Shown piece by piece: positions 1-8,163 of a stretch of DNA of 64,000 nt. The notes below the pieces were generated by a model that ran no database searches, had not been told where the DNA came from, and saw only the letters and a program-made list of their open reading frames with translations. How positions within the stretch are numbered: the stretch's first letter is position 1; each line of letters starts with the position of its first letter. Made by a program: the position numbers and the translations under genes. The stretch comes from Nocardia amamiensis (GTDB taxonomy: Bacteria; Actinomycetota; Actinomycetes; Mycobacteriales; Mycobacteriaceae): positions 62,001 to 126,000 of the forward strand of contig NZ_JADLQX010000010.1 of the NCBI RefSeq assembly GCF_015477605.1, read 5' to 3'.

Positions 1-722
1 TCGGTGTCCACGCCACCGGTGATCATCATGTCCGCCCGGCCGTCCTGGAGTTCGGCGATGGCGGTGCGCAATGCGGCCAGCGAAGCCGCGCAGGCCGCGT
101 CGACGGTGCAGTTGATGCCGCCGAGGCCGAGACGGTTGGCCACCCGGCCCGCGGTGATGTTGGCCAGCAGCCCCGGGAACGAGTTCGCCTCCCACGGCGC
201 GAACGCCGCGACGAACCGGTCGGCGATGGCGTCGGCATCGGTGTCGGACAGACCGACCGAGCGCGCCGCCTCCTTCAGCACCGGCGTGGACAACCGCGCC
301 GCCAAGGGGTGCATGAGCGGCACCGGGCCGGTGGTGCCGAGCACGACGCCGGTGCGGCTCGGGTCGTACCAGGCGGAATCCACCGCCCCCGCGTCGCGCA
401 GCAGGTCCCGCGCGACGCCCAGGCTGAGCGTCTGCATCGTGCTGGTGACCTCGAGCTGGTTGGGCGGCAGCCCGAATTCCAGCGGGTCGAACTCGATGTC
501 GGGCAGGAACGCACCCCGGCGCGAGTAGGTCTTGTCCGGCGTCGCGGGGTCCGGGTCGAAGTAGTCGTCCAGGCTCCAGCGTGACGCGGGGACCTCGGCG
601 GTGCAGTCAACGCCGTCGACGATGTTCTGCCAGTACTCTCGATGGTTGTGCGCGTTGGGCAGCAGGCCGGACATGCCGACGATGGCGATCGGGTTGCGCG
701 CCAGGCGTCTGTCGTCTGTCAC
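1..722 (-). CDS. PfaA-like type I polyketide synthase, N-terminal ketosynthase (partial)
   Basis: The first 240 codons of a large synthase run off the left edge. Translation starts at a GTG (722) behind GAGAGGA. An N-terminal ketosynthase is recognisable: IAIVGM (residues 12-17), the EVPASRW block (43-49), the FDPLEFGLPP block (78-87), and the active-site Cys211 in DAACAAS. These blocks match the ketosynthase of PfaA, the omega-3 polyunsaturated fatty acid synthase, better than modular PKSs. The protein probably performs decarboxylative condensation on an ACP-bound chain. It sits 29 bp downstream of the SGNH esterase gene in a same-strand run with FAD oxidoreductase and acyl-CoA synthetase genes. 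The product is unknown because the rest of the synthase is outside the window. Confidence 0.85.
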   Translation of the reverse strand, partial: MTDDRRLARNPIAIVGMSGLLPNAHNHREYWQNIVDGVDCTAEVPASRWSLDDYFDPDPATPDKTYSRRGAFLPDIEFDPLEFGLPPNQLEVTSTMQTLSLGVARDLLRDAGAVDSAWYDPSRTGVVLGTTGPVPLMHPLAARLSTPVLKEAARSVGLSDTDADAIADRFVAAFAPWEANSFPGLLANITAGRVANRLGLGGINCTVDAACAASLAALRTAIAELQDGRADMMITGGVDT

Positions 723-751
723 GAAATTTCCTCTCGAACCGGGGTGGGAGA

Positions 752-1357
752 TCAAGCGGCGACGGTGGTCGCGGTGCTCGACGCGATCAGCTCGGCCGCA
801 CCCGCCGCGAACAGGCGGTGGCCGAGCGAACTCGGGTGCAGGCCGTCGGCGGTCCACACCTCCGGCCGTTCCCATTCGGGCTGGGCGGCGATGTCGAGCA
901 GCAGCGTGCCGGTGTCGGCGACGACGTCGGCGAGCACCGCGTTGGCGAAGTCGAACCGTTCGCGCAGCAGTGCGCGGAAACCATCCGGCACCGGCAGGCG
1001 GGCCGGGATATCGGGGTAGCTTGCGGTGAAGACCGTCGCTCCGCCCGCGCGCAGCGTGCCGAACAGCTCGGCGACGTTGCGCGCGAACCGATCCGCGTCG
1101 AATTCGCTCACCAGATCGTTCACGCCGACCACGACGCCGTAGAGGCTGGATCGGGTCGAAACGGCCTGTCGCAGTTGGACTTCCAGCACCACGGTGGTCG
1201 TGGCGCCGTGCTCGCCGAAGTTGCGCACCGCCGCGGGTCGCAGGCCGAGCTGGCCACCGAGGCGCGGCACCCAGCCGCGGTAGCCGCCGCCGGGCGCGGC
1301 GTCGCCGCGCCCTTCGACGAAGCTGTCGCCCAGCGCGGTCAGCACCGGGGCACTCAT
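752..1357 (-). CDS. SGNH/GDSL-type hydrolase
   Basis: This is a 201-residue cytoplasmic SGNH hydrolase with no signal peptide. It has the GDS block with nucleophile Ser12, the block III sequence GVND (78-81), and a C-terminal D-x-x-H at Asp171/His174. The family cleaves esters or thioesters, and lone SGNH enzymes in lipid clusters often release or trim acyl products. The start codon overlaps the end of the FAD oxidoreductase gene by four bases, implying translational coupling. A role in releasing the product of the adjacent PfaA-like synthase is inference. Confidence 0.85.
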   Translation of the reverse strand: MSAPVLTALGDSFVEGRGDAAPGGGYRGWVPRLGGQLGLRPAAVRNFGEHGATTTVVLEVQLRQAVSTRSSLYGVVVGVNDLVSEFDADRFARNVAELFGTLRAGGATVFTASYPDIPARLPVPDGFRALLRERFDFANAVLADVVADTGTLLLDIAAQPEWERPEVWTADGLHPSSLGHRLFAAGAAELIASSTATTVAA

Positions 1358-2616
1358 GCGGTGACTCCGTCCTTCGTGACGTGCCGGGCCGCCATGGGGA
1401 AGTTCACCTTCTCGTACAGCGCGGAAAGCTCTTCCTCGCCGAAGTACTTGTCCGGCGAGTAGATTCCGGCGATCAGCCCGAAGAAGTGCTTGATGTAGTC
1501 GGCGTCCATCGAGGTCGCGCGGAACACCGAGTCGTAGTACGGGGTCAGCGAGAGCTCCGAAATGCTCTGGGTCAGCTCGTAAGTGCTCGCGCTCTGCGCG
1601 TCGCGCTCGCGCTGGTACTCGGCCATCACCTCGTCCATCGGGCGGGCGCCGGACAAACCTTCATCCACGAGGTCGGCCAGCAGCTGCGCGTACTTGAACG
1701 CGTCGGTGATGCCCCAGCCGGTGAACGGGTCCTTGTGGTAGGCGGCGTCGCCGACCAGCGCCCAGCCGGGACCGTAGGACTGACGGCGGTAGTTGTCCGG
1801 GTACAGCATCGGGCGGAACTGCTCCACCCGCTTGCCGGTATCACGCAGGCGCGCACCGATTTCCGGGTCGATCTGCGCGACGATCTCCTGCACGCCGGCG
1901 TCCGGGTCGGCGCGGAACTCGCGGAACCGCTCCCGCTTGCGCATGACCGCGACCAGCGCGAGCCCGTCGTTGGTCGGCCAGGACGCGAACTGCTGCTCCC
2001 CGAAACCGGTGCGGTGGTGCATGCCCCAGTCCACGCCCTCGTAGTAGGAGTAGTAGATGAAGCACGCCGCGGGCGAGCCCTCGTACTCCTGCGCGCCGAC
2101 CGCCTTGGCCACCATCGAGTTCGAGCCGTCGGCGCCGACCACCAGCTTCGCGCGGAACTCCTGTTCGGCGCCGTCGCCGACCGCGCCGCGGATGCCGGCC
2201 ACGCGGTCGCCGTCGAACACCAGCTCCGAGACGGTGAATCCCTGGATGACCTCGACGCCGGCGTTGCCCGCGGCCTCGACCAGGATCTTGTCCAGCACCG
2301 TGCGGCGCGGGCAGTAGACGGCGTCGATGCCGTCGGCGGACGGGTCGGCCATGCCGTTGATGACGATGTCGGTGTAGGAGAAGTTCAGGTGCCGGATCGG
2401 CGGGCACCCGGTGGCGACGACCTCGTCCAGCAGGCCCCAGGACTTCAGGAAACCCAGCCCGGCCTGGTGGATGTAGTGGGTCGACGGGGTGTCGCTCGGG
2501 AAGCTCGCGCGGTCGACGGCGAGCACCTGGTAGCCCTTCCTGGCGAGCAACATGGCAAGAGGGGAGCCCGCCACCCGGGTTCCGACAACGATGACGTCGT
2601 ACATTGTTCGCATCAC
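1354..2616 (-). CDS. FAD-dependent oxidoreductase (geranylgeranyl-reductase/monooxygenase type)
   Basis: A 420-residue flavoprotein. The N-terminal FAD fold has the VVGTRVAGS variant of the dinucleotide motif (residues 10-18), typical of the geranylgeranyl reductase-like branch. Later come VVGADGSNS in the middle and a GDAAYHKDP block that normally contacts the FAD ribityl chain. The family hydroxylates aromatics or reduces or epoxidises polyprenyl and polyene chains. Three starts are possible (GTG 2616, ATG 2613, ATG 2604), and the Shine-Dalgarno does not decide between them. It lies between the acyl-CoA synthetase and the SGNH hydrolase, so it probably tailors the product of the PfaA-like synthase. 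Confidence 0.85.
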   Translation of the reverse strand: MMRTMYDVIVVGTRVAGSPLAMLLARKGYQVLAVDRASFPSDTPSTHYIHQAGLGFLKSWGLLDEVVATGCPPIRHLNFSYTDIVINGMADPSADGIDAVYCPRRTVLDKILVEAAGNAGVEVIQGFTVSELVFDGDRVAGIRGAVGDGAEQEFRAKLVVGADGSNSMVAKAVGAQEYEGSPAACFIYYSYYEGVDWGMHHRTGFGEQQFASWPTNDGLALVAVMRKRERFREFRADPDAGVQEIVAQIDPEIGARLRDTGKRVEQFRPMLYPDNYRRQSYGPGWALVGDAAYHKDPFTGWGITDAFKYAQLLADLVDEGLSGARPMDEVMAEYQRERDAQSASTYELTQSISELSLTPYYDSVFRATSMDADYIKHFFGLIAGIYSPDKYFGEEELSALYEKVNFPMAARHVTKDGVTA

Positions 2617-2709
2617 TTTCCGGTAGTCGAATTCCGATTTCGAGTCTGTGGCCGCCGCGCGCGGACAACCACCGCGACGGGCCGTGATTCATCGGCCGAT
2701 CGGTTGCGG

Positions 2710-4401
2710 CTATCGTGCGGGTCGCGGCGCCGAATACAGCAGTTCGATATCCGCCGCATAGGCCTCGGCGATCGCGGCGCGGCGCAGTTTTCGTGACGAA
2801 GTCGACAATCCGCCTTCGACCGTGAAATCACCGTCCACGATCCGGAATGCTCGAATCGATTCCGCGCGGGAGACGAGAGAATTCGCGTCGTCGACGGCGG
2901 ATTGGACGGCGGCGGTGAGATCACCGTCCGGTTCGGCGGCTCGCCAGCGTTCCACCTGCACCGGGTCCAGGGTCACCAGCGCGGCGACGAAGTCGCGGCC
3001 GTCGCCGAGCACCATGCAGTTGGACACCAACGGATGCAGCCGGATTCGGTCCTCCAGCGGTGTAGGGGCGACGTTCTTGCCGCCGGAGGTCACCAGGATC
3101 TCCTTCTTGCGTCCGGTGATCCGCAGGAAGCCGTCGTCGTCGAGTTCCCCGATGTCACCGGTGTGCAGCCAGCCTTCCGCGTCCACCGGCGTCTGGTCGG
3201 CGGCCGCGCCCCAATAGCCCGGCGACACGTGCGGGCCCCCGACCAGCACCTCGCCGTCTTCCTCGGCGATAGCCACCGACGTGCCCGGGATCGGCCTGCC
3301 GACCGTGCCGAGCCGGTTGGTCTCCGGGGCGCTGACCGTCACGGCGGTGGCGGCTTCGGTGAGCCCGTAGCAGTTCAGCAGCACCACGCCGAAGGCCGCG
3401 TAGAACCCGACGGTCGAGTCGTCCAGCGAGGCGCCGCCGGAGATGACGTATCTGAGCTCGCCGCCGAGCGCGGCCGCCACCGGGTGCGTCACGGGGTCCG
3501 GTGTCTTCCGCGCCCGCATCAGGTCGAGACCGCGCTCGACCGCTTCCCGCTCCTCGGCCTCGCTGAGCAGGGTGCGGCAATACTTGCGGATCTTCTCCAT
3601 GCCGTACGGAATCATGGCCAGGAAGGTCGGCCTCAGCGTCGGCAGCACGGGCACCAGGTCCGGTATGCCCGGCAGCAGGTGGGTTCGGCTGCCGCCGAAC
3701 AGGCAGGCGAACAGGATGGTCTGCCCGAACACGTGCGACAGCGGCAGCGCCAGGACGGTTGTCCCGTCGAACACATCCCCGGTCTGACGGACCGTGTTGG
3801 CCGAGGACACGAACATGTTGCGGTGGGTGATCAGGCATCCCTTCGACACACCCGTGGTGCCGCTGGTGTACACGATCATCGCCAGGTCGTTCGGCCGCAC
3901 GGCGTCGATGCGGTCCTCGATTCCCGGATCGATCTCGCCGACAGCCCATTCCGCGACCTGCTCGAAGGTCCAGACCTCCCCTGCGCCCGCGGCGCACAGC
4001 CGTTCGGCGTCTTCGGCGCTCTCGGCGGCGAAGTAGGCGCTCCCGCTGTCGCGCAGGATGTGCTCGATCTGGCTGTGCGAGGAGGTGGGATACACCGGGA
4101 CCACCACCGCCCCGATCGCCAGCAGCGCGCAATCCAGCAGCGCCCAGGCCAGGTTCGTCCGGCCGAGCACCGCGACCCGATCGCCTGCCGCGACGCCGCG
4201 CGCGACCAGCGCCGAGGCAACCGCCCTGGCCCGGCGATCGACCTCGGCGCAGGTCAGTTGCGTTCCGTCGGCGTCGCACAGCGAAAGCCGATCCGGCTGG
4301 TCGGCGGCGGCGCCGGAAATCACCGAGTACAAACTCGCGGTGTCGGAAAGATCGTATCCATTTTCACTGACCGAGACCGCGGTGACAGACACTGTGTTCA
4401 C
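2710..4401 (-). CDS. Long-chain fatty acyl-CoA/AMP synthetase
   Basis: A 563-residue ANL-superfamily ligase that activates a carboxylic acid as the adenylate. The P-loop is YTSGTTGVSKG (178-188), followed by the GYTEA-type motif as NCYGLTEA. LHTGDIGELDDDGFLRITGRK marks the hinge to the C-terminal domain. The sequence is FadD15-like, which suggests a long-chain acyl-CoA synthetase rather than a FAAL. It is first in the same-strand run leading to the PfaA-like synthase, 93 bp before the FAD oxidoreductase, and may supply or recycle acyl chains. Substrate cannot be read from sequence. Confidence 0.9.
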   Translation of the reverse strand: MNTVSVTAVSVSENGYDLSDTASLYSVISGAAADQPDRLSLCDADGTQLTCAEVDRRARAVASALVARGVAAGDRVAVLGRTNLAWALLDCALLAIGAVVVPVYPTSSHSQIEHILRDSGSAYFAAESAEDAERLCAAGAGEVWTFEQVAEWAVGEIDPGIEDRIDAVRPNDLAMIVYTSGTTGVSKGCLITHRNMFVSSANTVRQTGDVFDGTTVLALPLSHVFGQTILFACLFGGSRTHLLPGIPDLVPVLPTLRPTFLAMIPYGMEKIRKYCRTLLSEAEEREAVERGLDLMRARKTPDPVTHPVAAALGGELRYVISGGASLDDSTVGFYAAFGVVLLNCYGLTEAATAVTVSAPETNRLGTVGRPIPGTSVAIAEEDGEVLVGGPHVSPGYWGAAADQTPVDAEGWLHTGDIGELDDDGFLRITGRKKEILVTSGGKNVAPTPLEDRIRLHPLVSNCMVLGDGRDFVAALVTLDPVQVERWRAAEPDGDLTAAVQSAVDDANSLVSRAESIRAFRIVDGDFTVEGGLSTSSRKLRRAAIAEAYAADIELLYSAPRPAR

Positions 4402-4489
4402 AATGTCGAATTCTCGTCGCCGACAGCGAATTACAGGTCTGTCGCCATTGCGGTTCCTACCGCACGAATGTCATCACCTATCGACGTGG

Positions 4490-5422
4490 TCAGGCCGACA
4501 CCGCGCGGGCAATATCGATATGCGCCGGTTCCGGGGAATCGACGCAGTCCAAGAAAAAGCGTACGGCCGGATTCGACTCGTCCGCACGCCACACCGCGTA
4601 CAAATCGAGGGTCGGCACCGGATCGAACAGTTTCACCGCGACCGAAGCGCTCCCCGGCCCGCCCATGCCCATCGAAATCGCGCGCGGCAGCGAGGCGAAC
4701 CCGACCAGCGGACGTACCGAGACCATGTGCGCGGTCGCACCGGGATCGTCGGCGGTGTGCGTGATCGCGAGCGAGATCCTGGTGTCCGCCGCCGCCCGGA
4801 AGATCGAGTCGTACATGGCCGGACACTGCTCGCGGGCGAACAGTACGCAGTCCTGGCCCTCCAGTTCGGCGAACTGGACCCCGGGCCGATCGGCCCACCG
4901 GTGCCTGCGCCCGACCACGGCGACCAACGGCACTCGGTGCAGCAGCCGCCGGTACCGGAAGTCGGTGGTGCTCGGATGTCCGTATACGAGAGCCACATCC
5001 AATGACCCGTCGCCGAGCCCGGCCAGCTGCGGGCCGGTGCGCTTCTCCCACAGTGACACCACGATGTCGGGGTGTCGTTCGGTCATCCTGGTGAGCGCCT
5101 CCGGCAGCACGTGCCTGCTGGCCGGAAGGTTGTAGCCGATATTGAGGGTGCCCGCCCGCCCTTCGGCGGTCGCCTTCGCGGCCTGAGCCGCGCGGTCGAG
5201 CTGCGCCACGATGAGCCGGGCCTGGCTCTCGAACTCCCGGCCCGCGGGGGTCAGCTTGACCTCGTGCGAGTTGCGTGCGACCAGTTGCACGCCGAGCGAT
5301 TTCTCCAGCTTCTGCAGCTGGGCACTGAGACTGGGCTGCGTGAGATGCAAGCGCTGCGCTGCGCGGCCGAAATGCAGCTCTTCGGCGATTGTGATGAACG
5401 AAACCAGATGTCGGAACTCCAT
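4490..5422 (-). CDS. LysR-family transcriptional regulator
   Basis: A 310-residue LysR regulator. The N-terminal winged helix (residues 1-65) reads MEFRHLVSFITIAEE then AAQRLHLTQPSLSAQLQKLE, followed by a periplasmic-binding-type effector domain. The reading frame extends 50 codons further upstream, but ATG 5422 is preferred because it has a clear AAAAGGAG at the right distance and the family begins there. It is encoded upstream of, and in the same direction as, the acyl-CoA synthetase and PfaA-like genes, so it probably controls them in response to a small effector. The gene's 5' side abuts repeat copy A. Confidence 0.88.
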   Translation of the reverse strand: MEFRHLVSFITIAEELHFGRAAQRLHLTQPSLSAQLQKLEKSLGVQLVARNSHEVKLTPAGREFESQARLIVAQLDRAAQAAKATAEGRAGTLNIGYNLPASRHVLPEALTRMTERHPDIVVSLWEKRTGPQLAGLGDGSLDVALVYGHPSTTDFRYRRLLHRVPLVAVVGRRHRWADRPGVQFAELEGQDCVLFAREQCPAMYDSIFRAAADTRISLAITHTADDPGATAHMVSVRPLVGFASLPRAISMGMGGPGSASVAVKLFDPVPTLDLYAVWRADESNPAVRFFLDCVDSPEPAHIDIARAVSA

Positions 5423-5521
5423 GCCGCCGGCTCCTTTTCCGCGTACCCGAAACGGTAGCCGCAGTAGGTAACCGAGGATGAACCGGAATCGCACAAATGG
5501 TGCTGAGAACTTGGCGGCTGG

Positions 5522-5606
5522 GTGAACTGGCCCCGAAGCCGGTACGGGTGTGTTACTAGCACCCGTGACCACCCAGGATGCCGGAAACCGTGCCGGAGGG
5601 CAAGTC
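5522..5606 (+). repeat. 85-bp repeat, copy A (micro-ORF tail plus conserved 3' flank)
   Basis: About 92% identical to 6655-6740, with roughly six substitutions and one 1-bp gap. The first half reads as the end of a micro-ORF, ELAPKPVRVCY then TAG (in frame from ATG 5497), matching the tail of the intact micro-ORF in copy B. Identity continues about 45 bp past the stop codon. CGGGTG and CACCCG form an inverted repeat around the stop. Copy A lacks a good ribosome binding site and appears frameshifted relative to B in its 5' part, so it may be a decayed copy. Confidence 0.75.
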
Positions 5607-5796
5607 GGTGCGGCCGGATCCGAAGTCCTCCAGTTTCCGAACCCGGCGCCGCGCCGACGCCAAAGCGCCGGGAACGGTTCGGGGGCGGCTCAACGTCATA
5701 GGCTTGGCAAGCAGTAGCGAATCTGCATCAGTGTGAGACGCTTTCGCTGGATGATGGAACGCGACAGGACAGGCCGCGACAAGAGAGGTGCAACAG

Positions 5797-6018
5797 GTGG
5801 AGACAGGCACAGTGTGGCGCTGGAAACCGCGAAACGGTACCGGCGTGATCAAGCTCGATGACGCCGACAGCACTCTTGTCTGGTTCCACCTGTCGGATGC
5901 TCGCGGCGATCTCGACATCGCCACAATCGCCGAGGGACTACCGGTCGAGGTCGAAATCGAACCGATCCCACAGGGGGAATACACATGCCGCGCAAAGTCG
6001 GTACACCGAAGAAACTGA
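5797..6018 (+). CDS. Small cold-shock-domain-like protein
   Basis: About 73 residues. It opens METGTVWRWKPRNGTG and continues VWFHLSD, which resembles the beta-barrel of cold-shock proteins (GTVKWF, GFGFI, FVHFS), but the RNP1/RNP2 aromatic positions are altered. The family binds single-stranded nucleic acid. GTG 5797 is preferred over GTG 5788 because AAGAGAGG lies at the right spacing and CSPs start at this point. The last 34 bases overlap the start of the following secreted-protein gene. An atypical CSD is likely, but nucleic-acid binding is inferred. Confidence 0.6.
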   Translation: METGTVWRWKPRNGTGVIKLDDADSTLVWFHLSDARGDLDIATIAEGLPVEVEIEPIPQGEYTCRAKSVHRRN

Positions 6019-6464
6019 TCCTCGCGGCCCTGGCCACCGCCATTGGCGTCCTCGCCGCAGGCCCAGCGAACGCCATCCCCGGGTATGCCGACTTCAGGCC
6101 CGGCCACCAGAGCTACAGGTACAACGGCCAGCACGGCACATTCACGGGAGATGTCGTTTACGCAAGTCAGCAACCCGATGGCGGCAACCGGCTCATCTGG
6201 TCGCTGACGCTCTCGCCATACGTGCAAAGGCTCATCGTCGGCAACACGATGGCTTGCGGCGCCTACGTGGAGGGTAAGACCGGATACTCGGACAACCACA
6301 GCGCCATACCGGCGGACTACCGATGGCATTCGGTGGTGCCGAATCTCCAACTCGACAAACAGTACAAACTAGTCATGAACTGCGCCTTCCAGGCCACCAA
6401 CGGCCATGTCTTGTCGCCTGGTCGCGCTGACTTTCAGATGGTCTTCACGCTGCATTCCAGCTGA
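5985..6464 (+). CDS. Small secreted protein of unknown function
   Basis: A 159-residue protein with a clear Sec signal peptide: a basic MPRKVGTPKK start, hydrophobic LILAALATAIGVLAAG, then a likely cleavage after ANA (about residue 30). The mature domain is predicted beta-rich and carries two cysteines (in TMACGAY and VMNCAF) that could form a disulfide. I do not recognise the family. The ATG has a strong GGGGGAA and lies inside the end of the cold-shock-like gene, 34 bp overlapping in another frame, so the two are probably translated from one transcript. Confidence 0.75.
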   Translation: MPRKVGTPKKLILAALATAIGVLAAGPANAIPGYADFRPGHQSYRYNGQHGTFTGDVVYASQQPDGGNRLIWSLTLSPYVQRLIVGNTMACGAYVEGKTGYSDNHSAIPADYRWHSVVPNLQLDKQYKLVMNCAFQATNGHVLSPGRADFQMVFTLHSS

Positions 6465-6614
6465 GTCGAGGGTCAACTGCCCATCAACTGTGCTATACGC
6501 CTGCATTGTCGCACGTCAGGCCAGGTTCAAGTCTTCTTCCTCGCCGCTCGCGCCTCTGACGAGATGACCGGTACCGTCGCAGGTGGGTAGCCATCATCGG
6601 CGGAGGAGTACGCC

Positions 6615-6692
6615 ATGAACGACATTCCACCGAACGAAGTCGGACGTAGGCTGCGTGAACTGCCCCCGAAGCCGGGACCGGTGTGCTACTAG
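6615..6692 (+). CDS. 25-residue micro-ORF before the XRE-TPR regulator
   Basis: ATG 6615 follows GGAGGAG at ideal spacing, and the ORF runs 25 codons to TAG, ending ...RELPPKPGPVCY. There is no signal peptide or membrane segment. The C-terminal PKPxxVCY and stop recur in repeat copy A. The stop codon lies in a perfect palindrome (GTGCTA-C-TAGCAC, 6683-6695). The gene for an XRE-TPR regulator begins 66 bp downstream. It could be a peptide signal or ligand for that regulator, a leader peptide, or a modified-peptide precursor. Only its translation signals and conservation are actually visible. Confidence 0.6.
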   Translation: MNDIPPNEVGRRLRELPPKPGPVCY

Positions 6693-6740
6693 CACCCGTG
6701 ACCACGCAGGATTGCCCGAAACCGTGCCGGAGGGCAAGTC
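6655..6740 (+). repeat. 86-bp repeat, copy B
   Basis: Partner of 5522-5606. It covers the last 12 codons and stop of the micro-ORF plus 48 bp of 3' flank ending CCGGAGGGCAAGTC, 18 bp before the regulator start. Conservation past the stop suggests a structured RNA, an operator or a second peptide: a GTG at 6698 opens a short overlapping frame containing CPKPC. Confidence 0.75.
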
Positions 6741-6758
6741 CAGTCGTAGCCTCGGACC

Positions 6759-7919
6759 ATGAGCGCAGATCTCGGGGAACGCTTGCGATCGGTTCGTAAG
6801 CGCAGCGGTCTGACACAGCGTGAACTCGCGGAGGGTTCGGGCGTGTCGCTGTCCCTGATTCGCAAGATCGAACAGGGCGAGCGCGACGACACCCGGATGC
6901 AGACGCTCCGGCGGCTCGCGGTCGCGATGAGTTGCCCACTCTCGGCACTTCTCGGTCCCAATCCCCCGCAACCAGAGAGCGGGAACGGCAAGCTCTGGCA
7001 TCCGACGCGGGAAGCGCTCATGTCCACGGCAAGCGGGCAAGCGACGGAGCCACCCCCTGAGCGGGGTATCAACGAGGCGCTCGCCGCCGCAGTAAAGCTT
7101 TACCACGACAATGAGTACGACCAGCTGGCTCGTGTACTTCCGCGCCTGATAGCGGACGGACGGGACGCGTCGCCGCTCATGCGATCACGAATTCTGCAAT
7201 TGGTCGGCTCCGTGATGGTGCAGACGCGCCAGCTGGAACCCGCGAGAACCTCCCTCGAGCGATCTCTGACGGATGCGGAAACAACCGGGAACGTTCTCGA
7301 TGCCGCGTCAGCGGTGATCACTCTGTGTTGGCTTTTGCTCGTGGAACGACAGTTCGAGCAAGTTCGCACACTCGCAACCTCGTGGGCCGACCGTATCGAG
7401 CCGCGTTTGTCAGTGGCGACGACAAGGGAACTATCGACCTGGGGGTGGCTCCTGTTGCGCGGATCCGCCGCCGCGATCCGAGACAACCGGTCCGATGAGG
7501 CAGACGACATGATTCGCTTGGCCCATGCGGCAGCGGTAGCGGTCAAGCGCGATTCGGGTAGCTACCACCAGTACTGGACGACGTTCGGCCCCGCGACGGT
7601 AGCGATGAAGCGGGTGGAGAACGCCATCGTGGACGACCGCCCCGACATCGCGCTGCGACTCGCCCGGGACGTGCCGCCGGGGCTGCGTCCGACCTCTGAC
7701 AATCGGAACCGGCATCTGCTCGATATCGCGACGGCACACATCGAACTCCGAAGCTATGACTCCGCCTTCGATGTCCTGTTCCAGCTGTCCCGCGAGGCAC
7801 GCCCGTGGTTGATCGAGCAACGATCCGCAAAGGATCTACTCGGCCGAATCATCGCCAGGCGACGCACCCTGACCCCCGAGATGCGAGAGCTGGCCAATCT
7901 CGTTCGGCTGGAATATTAA
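6759..7919 (+). CDS. XRE-family regulator with C-terminal TPR-like helical domain
   Basis: A 386-residue protein. The N-terminal XRE helix-turn-helix (residues 1-60) has ERLRSVRKRSGLTQRELAE then SLSLIRKIEQG. A long all-alpha C-terminal region (about 110-380) of TPR-like helical pairs includes YWTTFGP, a block seen in actinobacterial XRE-TPR regulators. The domain order is that of the RRNPP class, whose TPR domain binds short peptides and switches DNA binding. The only small gene directly upstream is the 25-codon micro-ORF, making it a candidate ligand gene, though this is inference. The ATG lacks a strong Shine-Dalgarno. Confidence 0.85.
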   Translation: MSADLGERLRSVRKRSGLTQRELAEGSGVSLSLIRKIEQGERDDTRMQTLRRLAVAMSCPLSALLGPNPPQPESGNGKLWHPTREALMSTASGQATEPPPERGINEALAAAVKLYHDNEYDQLARVLPRLIADGRDASPLMRSRILQLVGSVMVQTRQLEPARTSLERSLTDAETTGNVLDAASAVITLCWLLLVERQFEQVRTLATSWADRIEPRLSVATTRELSTWGWLLLRGSAAAIRDNRSDEADDMIRLAHAAAVAVKRDSGSYHQYWTTFGPATVAMKRVENAIVDDRPDIALRLARDVPPGLRPTSDNRNRHLLDIATAHIELRSYDSAFDVLFQLSREARPWLIEQRSAKDLLGRIIARRRTLTPEMRELANLVRLEY

Positions 7920-8163
7920 GTAGCACAGTGCATTACATCTCCGCCGCTGACACTTCTGTCCGCGCCGCGATGAGAGTGCCATTGTTGACACCCTCCTGAT
8001 CCTGTGACGCTGACTTCGGCCCCGACGCCGGGGTGAGCGGCCGGGTTCCTCATCCCGGCGCGCTTGGTGCGGCCTCCCTCTGTTGTGCAGGCATTGCCGC
8101 TGACTGAGTGCAGGAGCCCCCGGCATCGGGTGCCTCACCACGACTGGCAGGGAGGCGCAGGGG

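Noticed and set aside
1381..2796. Long plus-strand ORF opposite the FAD oxidoreductase
   Set aside because: A high-GC antisense shadow; the minus strand carries clear FAD motifs and operon overlaps.
5478..5525. ATG 5478 as the start of the micro-ORF in repeat copy A
   Set aside because: It meets a TGA after 15 codons and is out of frame with the conserved PKPxxVCY tail, so copy A looks frameshifted.
5556..6350. Minus-strand 264-codon ORF opposite the cold-shock and secreted-protein genes
   Set aside because: No recognisable protein features, and the plus-strand genes have good ribosome binding sites and a signal peptide.
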